Shown here in pieces: positions 1 through 6,955 of a stretch of 34,361 bases of DNA (the first letter of the stretch is position 1; every line of letters starts with the position of its first letter). Below the pieces are notes generated by a model. That model had not been told where the DNA came from and searched no databases. It worked only from the letters and a program-made list of their open reading frames with translations. This DNA comes from Oscillospiraceae bacterium (GTDB lineage: Bacteria > Bacillota > Clostridia > Oscillospirales > Oscillospiraceae): positions 1-34,361 of the forward strand of contig SVMC01000017.1 of NCBI GenBank assembly GCA_015067585.1. The letters run 5' to 3'. The position numbers and the translations under genes were made by a program.

Positions 1-154
1 GCGCCCTTGGTTTTCTGAATGTTATGCCATTTGGAATGACCTGACATAATGAATACCGCCCTTCTTCTATATAATGCCGGGCGCAAAAACACCCGATTGT
101 TAACTAACCAACCAATATTCTACCATACAGTGGGATAGAAAATCAACACCTATG
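1..154. other. Intergenic, no gene seen
   Basis: I see no supportable coding region here. It lies downstream of the minus-strand nif3-like gene. An imperfect inverted repeat (TTCTACC at 120-126 against GGGATAGAA at 132-140) sits just past that gene's stop and could end its transcript, but there is no clean T-run after it. Confidence 0.4.
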
Positions 155-922
155 TTACAGGAATTTCACGCAATCCGCATGAACTTCTGATTTTTCTGTG
201 GTGATGGCGGGAAATTGGGCGGAGAGCTTTTGGCAGAGAACTTCGCAGATGGGGTCTTCGGTGGGGAAGTGGCCTGCGTCGATGAGGTTGACGCCTAAGG
301 TGGCGGCCTTCTGGAACTGGTGATATTTGATATCGCCGGTGACGAAGGTATCGCAGCCCGCTGCCAAAGCCTGGGGCAGGAAGTCCATGCAGGCACCGCC
401 GCCCACGGCTACCCGGCGCACCGGCTTGCCGCCGTCGGCATAGCGGATGCCGCCAGCCTTTAGCTGCTTTGCCGTAAATGCGGCAAAAGCTTCAAGGCTC
501 TGCTCGTCCACATCTCCGATGCGGCCGATGCCGTAGTCCTCGCCCGTGAAGGTGCGGATGTTTGCAAGGCCGAGGCATTCGGCAAGGCGGTCGTTTACCC
601 CATCGGGGGCGCTGTCCAAATTTGTATGCAGGCTGATAACGGCGATGTTGTGGGACGCAAGGTAGAAAAGGAGTGCGCCGTGCGCCGTCTCGTCGCTGAG
701 ACTTTGGGCAGAGAACAGCAGGGGATGATGGCTCACGATGAGCTGTGCCTGCTTTTCGGCGGCTTCTTTGGCTACCTCCATGGTCACATCCAGCGCCACC
801 AGGATGTGGTTGACCTCCTGCGCCTGTCTGCCGCACAGCAGGCCCACATTGTCCCAATCCTCCTTCCATGCCTTCGGAGCAAGGGAGAGAAGATAATCAC
901 GAATCTCACAAACGGTTGACAT
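155..922 (-). CDS. Nif3-like dinuclear metal center protein (YqfO/GCH1-type-1 fold)
   Basis: This 255-residue protein belongs to the NIF3 family, hexameric proteins with a two-metal centre whose substrate is not settled; the family is sometimes labelled GTP cyclohydrolase I type 2. The metal-binding motif SHHPLLF is seen with H65 and H66, followed by SLHTNLDSAPDGVND and the late DAGHFPTE histidine. Its length matches the short form; the larger Bacillus YqfO has an inserted PII-like domain that is absent here. I chose the ATG at 922 because GGAGG lies six bases before it; a longer frame upstream runs into the preceding gene. It overlaps the end of the trmK gene by 17 bases, and this trmK-nif3 order is common in Firmicutes, so the two are co-translated. 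Confidence 0.88.
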   Translation of the reverse strand: MSTVCEIRDYLLSLAPKAWKEDWDNVGLLCGRQAQEVNHILVALDVTMEVAKEAAEKQAQLIVSHHPLLFSAQSLSDETAHGALLFYLASHNIAVISLHTNLDSAPDGVNDRLAECLGLANIRTFTGEDYGIGRIGDVDEQSLEAFAAFTAKQLKAGGIRYADGGKPVRRVAVGGGACMDFLPQALAAGCDTFVTGDIKYHQFQKAATLGVNLIDAGHFPTEDPICEVLCQKLSAQFPAITTEKSEVHADCVKFL

Positions 923-1613
923 AATTTTCCTCCATTTCCGCCAGTTCGGCAACAGCGGTGCGTAAATATTTTAGTCTTTGAGGATCCTGCCCCGCCTCTG
1001 CCCGGGAAAGCCCTTCGATGATGCGCCCTAAGCTGTCCCGCAGCCGGGGGATATATTCTTTCAGAAGCGGGTTTTGAGACGCAAGCAGGGTGGGGGATAC
1101 AAACTGCTGCCCCGGGGTCAGCTCCATTCCGCTGCCCCAACGAACGCGCAGGACGCAGTAGAGAAAGCCACCGTCTCTCACCAATTCTGCCCGCTCTTCA
1201 TAAAAGCCGTGGCTTCCCAGCCATGCCCGAAGGTCCTGAATGCTGCTTTGGGGCTGCAGGATCAGGGTATAGCGCTCATTTTGCAGCCACGGGGCCGCGG
1301 ACAGGATCTGCGCGATGAGATCGCCGCCCATTCCGGCACACACGATGGTGTCCACACTGTCCGGATCCACCTTTTGCAGCCCGTCGGACAGGAAAAACTC
1401 CATTTTTTCCCCGATCTGATGCCGAGCGGCATTGCGTCGGGCGCTTTGCAGCGGCCCTTCCCGCAGGTCACAGGCGGCCACATAAGAAGCCTGACCCTGA
1501 GTGAGCAGATGGATGCCCAGATAGCCGTGGTCGGTGCCAATGTCCGCCACCCGGGCATTATGGGGGACCATATCGGCGCAGCAAAGGAGCCGCGCGGAAA
1601 TCGGAACAGACAT
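906..1613 (-). CDS. trmK: tRNA (adenine-22-N1)-methyltransferase
   Basis: The 235-residue product resembles TrmK (YqfN), which uses S-adenosylmethionine to make m1A22 in bacterial tRNA. The class I methyltransferase core is visible: motif I VADIGTDHGYLG at residues 22-33, an acidic strand-2 end (VAACDLREGPLQSARRN), and the CAGMGGDLI segment characteristic of this family. The start at 1613 has AAGGAG upstream. The upstream in-frame extension (to 1805) crosses a terminator hairpin and the end of the next gene and is not coding. It shares 17 bases with the nif3-like gene. An intrinsic terminator sits directly in front of its ribosome site, so its expression probably needs read-through or processing from the upstream transcript. 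The gene name rests on motif and synteny. Confidence 0.86.
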   Translation of the reverse strand: MSVPISARLLCCADMVPHNARVADIGTDHGYLGIHLLTQGQASYVAACDLREGPLQSARRNAARHQIGEKMEFFLSDGLQKVDPDSVDTIVCAGMGGDLIAQILSAAPWLQNERYTLILQPQSSIQDLRAWLGSHGFYEERAELVRDGGFLYCVLRVRWGSGMELTPGQQFVSPTLLASQNPLLKEYIPRLRDSLGRIIEGLSRAEAGQDPQRLKYLRTAVAELAEMEENYVNRL

Positions 1614-1631
1614 AAAAGTCTCCTTTCCATA

Positions 1632-1656
1632 TGAAAAAAGAGGGCGTTTGCCCTCT
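1632..1656 (-). terminator. Intrinsic terminator just upstream of trmK
   Basis: On the minus strand AGAGGGC-AAAC-GCCCTCT forms a 7-bp stem followed at once by TTTTT. The T-run ends only a few bases before the trmK ribosome site, so the element acts inside the leader of trmK rather than well after the upstream gene. Confidence 0.75.
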
Positions 1657-1678
1657 GACTCTGCCAAAAATGCGATGC

Positions 1679-1710
1679 GGATAGAAGGAAACCGGAGCTT
1701 CCTTCTATCC
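1679..1710 (-). other. Perfect 12-bp stem-loop between DUF1858 gene and trmK
   Basis: GGATAGAAGGAA at 1679-1690 pairs perfectly with TTCCTTCTATCC at 1699-1710 around an 8-base loop. On the minus strand a TTTTT run follows only after eight further bases, so it is a poor terminator by itself. With the terminator at 1632-1656 it makes a two-hairpin leader for trmK. Confidence 0.6.
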
Positions 1711-1728
1711 GTGTTTTGTGCAAATAGA

Positions 1729-1953
1729 TTATTCGCCCTTATTGGCTTCGCAGGCTTCAAGGAAGCGGTTGATCTGAGCCAGGAAGGAATCGCAGTCGAT
1801 GCCATGCACCATGCAGGCCTGCTCGATGGTTTCGCCGCGGGAAGCGGGGCAGCCGAGGCAGTGCATGCCGATGGACATGAACAGGGGAGCGGTCTGGGGT
1901 GCTACATCCAGCACGCTGCCGATGATGGTATCTCTGGTAAACTGAACAGCCAT
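1729..1953 (-). CDS. DUF1858 hybrid-cluster-protein-associated redox disulfide protein
   Basis: This 74-residue protein matches the DUF1858 / prismane-associated family: a short helical domain ending a conserved helix-loop with GMHCLGCPASRGETIEQAC. The CxxC pair is the presumed redox-active disulfide. Members often occur beside hybrid-cluster protein or nitrite/NO defence genes, or as stand-alone small proteins in anaerobes; the biochemical role is not established. The start at 1953 has AGGAGG seven bases upstream and a good promoter behind it. The neighbouring upstream gene is a peroxiredoxin, so both may belong to oxygen or nitrosative stress handling, which is inference. Confidence 0.82.
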   Translation of the reverse strand: MAVQFTRDTIIGSVLDVAPQTAPLFMSIGMHCLGCPASRGETIEQACMVHGIDCDSFLAQINRFLEACEANKGE

Positions 1954-1986
1954 GAATCTGACCTCCTGTATATATTCTGTAGGGTT

Positions 1987-2015
1987 AGTATACCGCGTTT
2001 TGACGAAAAATGCAA
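1987..2015 (-). promoter_or_regulatory. Sigma-A promoter of the DUF1858 gene
   Basis: On the minus strand TTGCAT (2010-2015) and TATACT (1987-1992) are separated by exactly 17 bases. The predicted start lies some 30 bases before the ATG at 1953. The DUF1858 gene therefore has its own promoter after the peroxiredoxin gene. Confidence 0.65.
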
Positions 2016-2054
2016 CCACAATTCATAGTGATTAAAAACGCGGCTTTGGGAAGC

Positions 2055-2735
2055 TTACTTCTTTTCCCGGCGGAAGCACATGAACCAGTCGAGGCAGTAC
2101 TGCTCGTCGTCCTGATTGTCCATGCGCTCTTTGGCGGTGCCGCAGCTTCCGGCAGTGGGGACGATCACATCATCGCCGGGCCGCCAGTCCGCGGGGGTGG
2201 CGATGTTGTCTTCGTCTGCCTTCTGCAGGGCGATGAGGACGCGCTTGATCTCGTCGAAGTTGCGTCCGGTGGACAGGGGATAGTAGAGGATCAGGCGGAT
2301 CTTGGCTTCGGGGTCGATGATGAACACCGCTCGCACCGCCTGCTGATTGGACTGACCGGGCTGGATCATGCCATACTTTTTGGCGACCTCCATGCGGATG
2401 TCCTCGATCAGGGGGAATCTGACTTCAACATTCTTCATTCCCTTCCATTCCAGCTCCTGGATCTTGCGAAGCCATGCGATATGTGCATACAGGGAGTCAA
2501 CGGACAGGCCGATCAGCTCGGTATTGAGGGCCTTGAACTCCTCTGCCATAGAAGCGAAGGTCATAAATTCTGTGGTGCAGACCGGGGTGAAATCTGCGGG
2601 ATGGGAGAAGAGAATCACCCATTTGCCCTTGTAATCCTTGGGGAAATCAATTTCGCCCTGGGTGGTAACGGCCTTGAATGCGGGCGCGGTCTCGCCGATG
2701 GTCGGCATATAGTTACGGTTGCTGTTTTCGTACAT
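2055..2735 (-). CDS. Peroxiredoxin (Prx6/archaeal-type)
   Basis: The 226-residue protein is a thioredoxin-fold peroxiredoxin that reduces hydrogen peroxide and organic peroxides. The peroxidatic site FTPVCTTE places the active cysteine at C53, and the conserved arginine-containing RAVFIIDPE segment follows. The C-terminal arm ends in a YCLDWFMC motif, a cysteine pair also found in the Prx6-like enzymes of archaea and thermophiles, with one more cysteine in GSCGTA. Length fits this long-arm class, not AhpC (about 187 residues). The start at 2735 has AAGGAG eight bases upstream. A promoter overlapped by a 25-base perfect dyad lies upstream, suggesting dedicated regulation. Electron donor genes (AhpF, rubredoxin) are not seen nearby. 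Confidence 0.93.
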   Translation of the reverse strand: MYENSNRNYMPTIGETAPAFKAVTTQGEIDFPKDYKGKWVILFSHPADFTPVCTTEFMTFASMAEEFKALNTELIGLSVDSLYAHIAWLRKIQELEWKGMKNVEVRFPLIEDIRMEVAKKYGMIQPGQSNQQAVRAVFIIDPEAKIRLILYYPLSTGRNFDEIKRVLIALQKADEDNIATPADWRPGDDVIVPTAGSCGTAKERMDNQDDEQYCLDWFMCFRREKK

Positions 2736-2823
2736 GGTGATAACTCCTTTCTGTTACCCGTTTTTACGGGCTTTTTTGGTTTGTGTATTTGTTTGTTTGG
2801 TGTATCTCTTTGTCTGTGTCTGC

Positions 2824-2870
2824 AGTATACAGGATGATTCCGGATATTTCTGTGATGTTGTCACAGAAAT
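2824..2870 (-). promoter_or_regulatory. Peroxiredoxin promoter with candidate operator dyad
   Basis: On the minus strand a TATACT -10 (2824-2829) is preceded 17 bases upstream by a poor -35 (CAGAAA, 2847-2852). The -35 lies inside a perfect 10-bp dyad, ATTTCTGTGA-TGTTG-TCACAGAAAT (2846-2870). No T-run follows on either strand, so it is not a terminator. The TGTGA-N5-TCACA centre recalls Crp/Fnr-family half sites, which normally have six bases between them. The regulator is unknown. Confidence 0.55.
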
Positions 2871-2902
2871 AAAAACACACTCTGCAAAAAACTGCAGAGT
2901 GT
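2868..2902 (-). terminator. Terminator of the lipoprotein gene
   Basis: ACACTCTGCA (2877-2886) pairs with TGCAGAGTGT (2893-2902), a 10-bp perfect stem with a six-base loop, followed on the minus strand by GTTTTTATT. It ends the transcript of the lipoprotein gene and separates it from the peroxiredoxin promoter. Confidence 0.85.
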
Positions 2903-2917
2903 ATTTGTGATATTTTC

Positions 2918-3445
2918 TTACTGCATCCCGCTGCGGCTGCGCCCTGCGGTGTTGCCGCCGGTCTGACTGCCGCTCTGGGAGCCGGAACTGTTCTGAGATC
3001 CTGCGCCGTCCTGGGAACCGGCATCAGAAGGGGTGTCGTTGCCGTTCATGGCATCGCTGCCGCTCTGGGCGCCGGAGCCGTTCTGGCTGTCGCTGCCATT
3101 CTGGGAACTGCCGCTGTCCATGTTGCCGGAGCCGCCGGCGCTGTCGCCGGAGTTGCTGGCACCGGTGGCGCCTGCTGCGTTGGAGCCGCTGGAGCTGCTG
3201 GCACCGCCGCTGCCGCCCACGGGACCTGCGGAGCCGCCGCTGTGATCGGAGCCGGAACTGCCGGAATTGCTGCCGGAGCCGCTGTTGCTTCCGGTGTCGG
3301 GATTGGTACCGTTGACGGTGCCGTCATCGGTGGTGGAAACATTGGTGTCGGAATTGGTGCCGTTGTCGTTGCCGGAGCGTCCGCAGCCTGCAAAGAGGCT
3401 GATGGCAAGGGCAAGAACCGCGGCAATCGCTATCATGCGTTTCAT
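2918..3445 (-). CDS. Low-complexity Gly/Ser/Asn-rich lipoprotein
   Basis: The 175-residue product begins MKRMIAIAAVLALAISLFAGC, a lipoprotein signal with lipobox LFAGC, so it is predicted to be acylated at the cysteine near residue 21 and held on the outer face of the membrane. The remaining 150 or so residues are almost only Gly, Ser, Asn, Asp, Thr, Ala and Gln with short loose repeats such as GSQNGS and SGSQ; no folded domain is recognised. It looks like a disordered cell-surface linker. The start at 3445 has AGGAGGT upstream. It follows the EamA gene by 59 bases on the same strand and has a strong terminator behind it. Function unknown. Confidence 0.8.
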   Translation of the reverse strand: MKRMIAIAAVLALAISLFAGCGRSGNDNGTNSDTNVSTTDDGTVNGTNPDTGSNSGSGSNSGSSGSDHSGGSAGPVGGSGGASSSSGSNAAGATGASNSGDSAGGSGNMDSGSSQNGSDSQNGSGAQSGSDAMNGNDTPSDAGSQDGAGSQNSSGSQSGSQTGGNTAGRSRSGMQ

Positions 3446-3504
3446 GAGGTACCTCCTGCGTGTTTTACTTGATTGCGGGGATAGTATTTGCGCAGGAGGC
3501 TGAT

Positions 3505-4419
3505 TTATTCGGCTGTGGCGGCAGGAGCCTTGCTGGAATTCTTTTCCTTTTGATCGGGAAGCTGGGCAAGGATCACGGCGCAGAACATGAGCAGGCACCC
3601 AAAGGCTTCCTTGCCGCTCAGCCGTTCCTGCAGCACCAGCCAGCCGGAAAGACAGGCGAATACGGATTCCAGACTCATCAGCAGGGAGGCTACGGTGGGA
3701 TTGGTGTCCCGCTGGGCCACGATCTGGAAGGTATAGGCGGCAGCACAGGAGAATACCGCGGCATAGGCAAGGGGCAGCCAGCAATCCGTGACGGCCTTCC
3801 ATGTGGGGATACCGGCAAACACCATGGCGATCAGAGAAAGTGCGCCGCATACCAAAAACTGCACGCAGGACAGACGGATGGGATCCACATTGGGAGAGAA
3901 GCGATCCACCACCAGAATATGAATGGAGAAGCACAGGGCGCACAGCAGGGTCATGGCATCTCCCAGGGTCAGGCGGAAGGATTCGTCCATGCACAGAAGG
4001 TATAAGCCCCACACCGCCAGCGCTACACCGGGCCACACCCATAAGCTGGGCCGCTTTTTCAGAAACAGTCCGAAAATAGGCACCATCACGATATAAAGTG
4101 CCGTGATAAAGCCGGATTTACCCGCCGTGGTGCCGAGGCTCAGGCCGAACTGCTGCAGATTGGTGGAGGCGAACAGCACAAGGCCGCACACACAGCCGCC
4201 GATCCAGAGATTTTTATCCTTCCATGTGCCTTTTTGACCAATTTTGTCAAAAACAGCGATCACCGGCAGCAGAAGCAGCGCACCGGCGGTGCATCGGATG
4301 CCCTGAAAGGAGAAGGGATCGAGATAGTCCGCTCCGATGCTCTGGGCGACGAAGGTGCTGCCCCAGAACATGGCAGCTAAGATGAGAAGAATGTTGGCCC
4401 GCAGGGTACGACGGTTCAT
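3505..4419 (-). CDS. EamA/DMT-family membrane transporter
   Basis: This 304-residue protein has the ten hydrophobic segments and two EamA repeats of the drug/metabolite transporter superfamily. The first repeat opens with ANILLILAAMFWGSTFVAQSIG and the second with LTLGDAMTLLCALCFSIHILVVDRF; the end of repeat two, NPTVASLLMSLESVFACLSGWLVLQERLSGKEAFGC, has the usual signature helix. Such proteins export amino acids, nucleobases or metabolites; the substrate cannot be read from sequence. The start at 4419 is supported by a 17-spaced promoter upstream although the ribosome site is weak (AAAAGGCAG). The lipoprotein gene follows it. It is divergent from pepF. Confidence 0.88.
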   Translation of the reverse strand: MNRRTLRANILLILAAMFWGSTFVAQSIGADYLDPFSFQGIRCTAGALLLLPVIAVFDKIGQKGTWKDKNLWIGGCVCGLVLFASTNLQQFGLSLGTTAGKSGFITALYIVMVPIFGLFLKKRPSLWVWPGVALAVWGLYLLCMDESFRLTLGDAMTLLCALCFSIHILVVDRFSPNVDPIRLSCVQFLVCGALSLIAMVFAGIPTWKAVTDCWLPLAYAAVFSCAAAYTFQIVAQRDTNPTVASLLMSLESVFACLSGWLVLQERLSGKEAFGCLLMFCAVILAQLPDQKEKNSSKAPAATAE

Positions 4420-4449
4420 GAGATCATCTGCCTTTTCGTAATATGTGCC

Positions 4450-4478
4450 ATCGTATCATGGGCTAAGAAGAAAGTCAA
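4450..4478 (-). promoter_or_regulatory. Promoter of the EamA gene
   Basis: On the minus strand TTGACT (4473-4478) and TACGAT (4450-4455) are 17 bases apart, giving a start about 25 bases before the EamA ATG. It is back to back with the pepF promoter. Confidence 0.55.
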
Positions 4479-4526
4479 AGCGCAGGGTGCAAAATCGTGG
4501 CCTTGTCCAAGGGGAACGAAAAGGCA

Positions 4527-4555
4527 TTGCATATTTTTGGCGCAACTGCTAAAAT
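4527..4555 (+). promoter_or_regulatory. Promoter of pepF
   Basis: TTGCAT (4527-4532) and TAAAAT (4550-4555) are 17 bases apart. The transcript would have a leader of about 90 bases that can fold, CCTGC-g-ATTATCC pairing with GGATAAT-GCAGG near 4588-4623, before the GGAGG ribosome site at 4641. Confidence 0.6.
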
Positions 4556-4652
4556 AATACAAACAGAGAAAATAGCCGCTGCCTGCGATTATCCTGCGGA
4601 GGATAAAGCGGATAATGCAGGCGGCTTGATGGAATGTTTTGGAGGAATTGCC

Positions 4653-6467
4653 ATGAATATGGAAAATGCGATCCTTGAACGCTCTCAGCGGTCTGCGCAG
4701 GAGCTTTGGGCCATTGAGGATCTTTACGCATCGGATGAGCTGTGGTACCGTGATCTTGCGGCATTCAAAGCAGCGGTCGAAGAACTGAAGGGCTATGCCG
4801 GGCATCTGGGCGAGTCTGCTGCCACCCTGCTGGCTTTTATGGAAAAAAGCGAGGCCCTTGGGGTGCTTTTAGACAGCATCTCCAACTATGCCCACCGAAA
4901 GCACGATGAGGATACACGCATCAGTACCTATCAGGCCATGACGGATCAGCTCACGGCGGCATGGGTAGAGGCAGGCGCTGCGCTGGCCTTTGAGACGCCG
5001 GAGCTTTTAGCCATCCCTGAGGAACAAATGGAAGGATTCTATTCACAGGAATGCAAATTAGAGCATTACCGCCGCTATATCACAAAAATTCGCCGCCAGA
5101 AGGATCATATTCTCTCAGATAAAGAGGAGCGGCTTCTGGCTGCGGCAGGGGAGATGGCGGGTGCCCCCGATACCATCTATTCCATGCTGTGCGACGCGGA
5201 CCTGCAGTTCCCGGACGCAGTGGACGGGGATGGAAAGAAGCACCCCATGAGTCAGGGGATGTATATCTCCTATATGCAAAGCGAGGACAGAGTCCTTCGC
5301 AAATCCGCCTTTGAATCCCTTTATCATGTCTTCGGCGATCATAAGAACACCCTTGCCGCCACCCTTTCGGCGCAGGTGAAGCAGCTTCAGTTTTATGCGT
5401 CTGCCCGCCGCTATCCTTCCGCGCTGGCTGCCTCTTTGGATCAGAACGAGGTGCCGGAAGCGGTCTACCACAGCCTCATTGACACCGTGCATCGTCACCT
5501 TGGCACCATGGGGCGCTATATGCGGCTTCGAAAGAAGCTGCTCGGGGTGGATGAGCTTCATATGTATGACATCTATACCCCCCTGATCCCCGGCGTAGAG
5601 GTCCACATCCCCTATGACGAGGCAAAGGATACGGTAGCAACAGCCCTTGCACCCCTTGGGGAGGATTACCTTGCAATTTTGCGGGAGGGCTTCCAAAACC
5701 GCTGGATCGATGTCTATGAGAATCCCGGCAAGCGCTCCGGCGCTTACTCCGCAGGGGCAAGGGTACATCCCTATGTGCTTCTGAACTACACCGACAACAC
5801 GGAAAGCCTCTTTACCCTGGCCCATGAAATGGGTCATGCCATCCACAGCTACCTGTCCAACCGCACCCAGCGCCCGGTGGATGCGGACTATGTGATCTTT
5901 GTGGCGGAGGTGGCCTCCACCTGCAATGAGGCCCTTTTGATGCAGCATCTGCTTTCCAAACAGCAGGATAAAAAGCAGCGAGCATGGCTCATCAACTATT
6001 TCTTGGAGCAGTTCCGCACTACCCTGTACCGCCAGACCATGTTCGCTGAGTTTGAGCTGCTTTTGGGCAGCCTCAATGCCTCCGGTGAGGCCCTTACCGC
6101 CCAGCGGCTGGGAGAGGAATACCGGAAGCTCAATGCCCTTTACTACGGCGACGGCGTGGTGCTGGACGAGGAGATCGATCTGGAGTGGGCCAGAATTCCC
6201 CATTTCTATTACAACTATTATGTCTATCAGTATGCCACAGGCTATGCCGCAGCCATCGCCCTCTCCCGCAGGATCCTCAAAGAGGGAGAGGCGGCAGTGA
6301 AGGATTATCTTGCCTTCCTGTCCTCCGGCTGCAGCCAAGACCCCATCAGCCTTTTGAAGCTGGCGGGGGTAGACCTGTCCACACCGGAGCCGGTGGAGCA
6401 GGCCCTTTGCCTGTTTGATGAGCTGCTGACGGAGCTGGAAGCGCTTTGCGGGGAGGAAGAGCAATGA
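4653..6467 (+). CDS. pepF: Oligoendopeptidase F, M3B metallopeptidase
   Basis: The 604-residue protein is a cytosolic M3-family zinc endopeptidase that cuts oligopeptides of roughly 7-17 residues. The zinc site is visible as AHEMGHAIHSYL with H391, E392 and H395, and the third ligand is E419 in VAEVASTCNEALL. The N-terminal helical region carries the TIGR00181-like features AIEDLYASDELWYRDLAAFKAAV, and the C-terminal region has YYNYYVYQYATGYAAAIALS, the substrate-groove segment of PepF. The start at 4653 has GGAGG eight bases upstream; the frame extends further back but without a ribosome site. Its stop overlaps the start of a small conserved gene by four bases, so the two are coupled. Confidence 0.95.
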   Translation: MNMENAILERSQRSAQELWAIEDLYASDELWYRDLAAFKAAVEELKGYAGHLGESAATLLAFMEKSEALGVLLDSISNYAHRKHDEDTRISTYQAMTDQLTAAWVEAGAALAFETPELLAIPEEQMEGFYSQECKLEHYRRYITKIRRQKDHILSDKEERLLAAAGEMAGAPDTIYSMLCDADLQFPDAVDGDGKKHPMSQGMYISYMQSEDRVLRKSAFESLYHVFGDHKNTLAATLSAQVKQLQFYASARRYPSALAASLDQNEVPEAVYHSLIDTVHRHLGTMGRYMRLRKKLLGVDELHMYDIYTPLIPGVEVHIPYDEAKDTVATALAPLGEDYLAILREGFQNRWIDVYENPGKRSGAYSAGARVHPYVLLNYTDNTESLFTLAHEMGHAIHSYLSNRTQRPVDADYVIFVAEVASTCNEALLMQHLLSKQQDKKQRAWLINYFLEQFRTTLYRQTMFAEFELLLGSLNASGEALTAQRLGEEYRKLNALYYGDGVVLDEEIDLEWARIPHFYYNYYVYQYATGYAAAIALSRRILKEGEAAVKDYLAFLSSGCSQDPISLLKLAGVDLSTPEPVEQALCLFDELLTELEALCGEEEQ

Positions 6468-6736
6468 TCTATCTGCCCACACTTCATGCCTTTGCCATGA
6501 ACAATGTATTTACCGGAAGCTGGAAAAGCCTTCGCTTCAAGCTGACCCCCCAGGTGGTCAAGATGGAAAACAGCAGAGAGGTGGATATGGAGGCCAGTCG
6601 TATTTTCGCAGAACTCTGGCACGGCATCTTCTGCTATGAGAAAAGCCAGATCGAAAAAACCGAAACCTTCCCCATGAGCGAGGAAGGCAGGGAAGCCCTG
6701 CGGGCATGGCTGGAAGCCAACATCGAAAGCGATTGA
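6464..6736 (+). CDS. Small conserved protein coupled to pepF
   Basis: This 90-residue protein has no family I recognise. It starts with an ATG overlapping the pepF stop (ATGA), with GGGGAGGAAGAG just upstream as ribosome site, so it is translated with pepF. The sequence is soluble, with one Trp-rich strand-like part (NVFTGSWKSLRFKLTPQVVKMENSREVDMEASRIFAELWHGIFCYEKSQI) and a C-terminal acidic helix (SEEGREALRAWLEANIESD). Its last codons lie under the -35 hexamer of the next operon. It could be a pepF accessory or an unrelated passenger. Confidence 0.72.
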   Translation: MIYLPTLHAFAMNNVFTGSWKSLRFKLTPQVVKMENSREVDMEASRIFAELWHGIFCYEKSQIEKTETFPMSEEGREALRAWLEANIESD

Positions 6737-6761
6737 CAAAGGGGAAATCCTATAGTATAGT
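6733..6761 (+). promoter_or_regulatory. Promoter of the ABC importer operon
   Basis: A consensus TTGACA (6733-6738) is followed after 17 bases by TATAGT (6756-6761); a second TATAAT overlaps at 6761-6766. The -35 includes the stop codon of the preceding small gene. Transcription would begin near 6768, leaving a leader of about 190 bases. Confidence 0.75.
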
Positions 6762-6769
6762 ATAATTTA

Positions 6770-6912
6770 CAAACAGATCTGCGCCGCAAGAGGCTCTTTC
6801 GGCAAAGGAAACAGTTTTTTCTGACGCCAAAATGATTTTGCGGCGAAAGGTGCGCGTAATCATAACAGGGTATTCATGCCGCACCGGTTTTCGGTGCGGC
6901 ATTTTGCTTTTT
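6770..6912 (+). ncRNA. Riboswitch-like leader RNA of the ABC importer operon
   Basis: The leader has a closing helix of 8 perfect pairs, CGCCGCAA (6782-6789) with TTGCGGCG (6838-6845). Inside it GGC (6801-6803) pairs with GCC (6826-6828) and CAG with CTG around a six-U loop, with unpaired purine-rich AAAGGAAA as in aptamer cores. The 3' strand of the closing helix, TGCGGC (6839-6844), is also complementary to GCCGCA (6878-6883), the 5' arm of the terminator, and GGTGCG (6849-6854) to CGCACC (6880-6885). So the aptamer-like fold and an antiterminator exclude each other: closing helix formed would mean termination, which is the logic of an OFF switch. I do not recognise it as TPP, cobalamin, SAM, Moco, FMN, preQ1, THF, ZTP or c-di-GMP class. 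The ligand may be what the importer carries. Confidence 0.5.
6876..6912 (+). terminator. Intrinsic terminator in the ABC operon leader
   Basis: ATGCCGCACC (6876-6885) pairs with GGTGCGGCAT (6893-6902), a perfect 10-bp stem with a 7-base loop, followed by TTTGCTTTTT. It lies between the promoter and the first gene, so it must be conditional if the operon is expressed from 6733. Confidence 0.85.
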
Positions 6913-6955
6913 GGTCGCGGATCTGTGAAGAACAGCCTATGAAAGGGGTATTCTT

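Noticed and set aside
2757-2776. CCCGT-TTTT-ACGGG plus CTTTTTT on the plus strand looks like a terminator
   Set aside because: No plus-strand gene lies upstream. It sits in the leader of the peroxiredoxin gene on the other strand and is probably incidental.
5115-6482. 455-codon frame opposite pepF
   Set aside because: Complement of a gene with full M3 peptidase motifs; no start signals.
6770-6860. TPP riboswitch, suggested by the ThiY-like binding protein
   Set aside because: The conserved CTGAGA and the GATCTGG/ACC segments of the TPP aptamer are not present.
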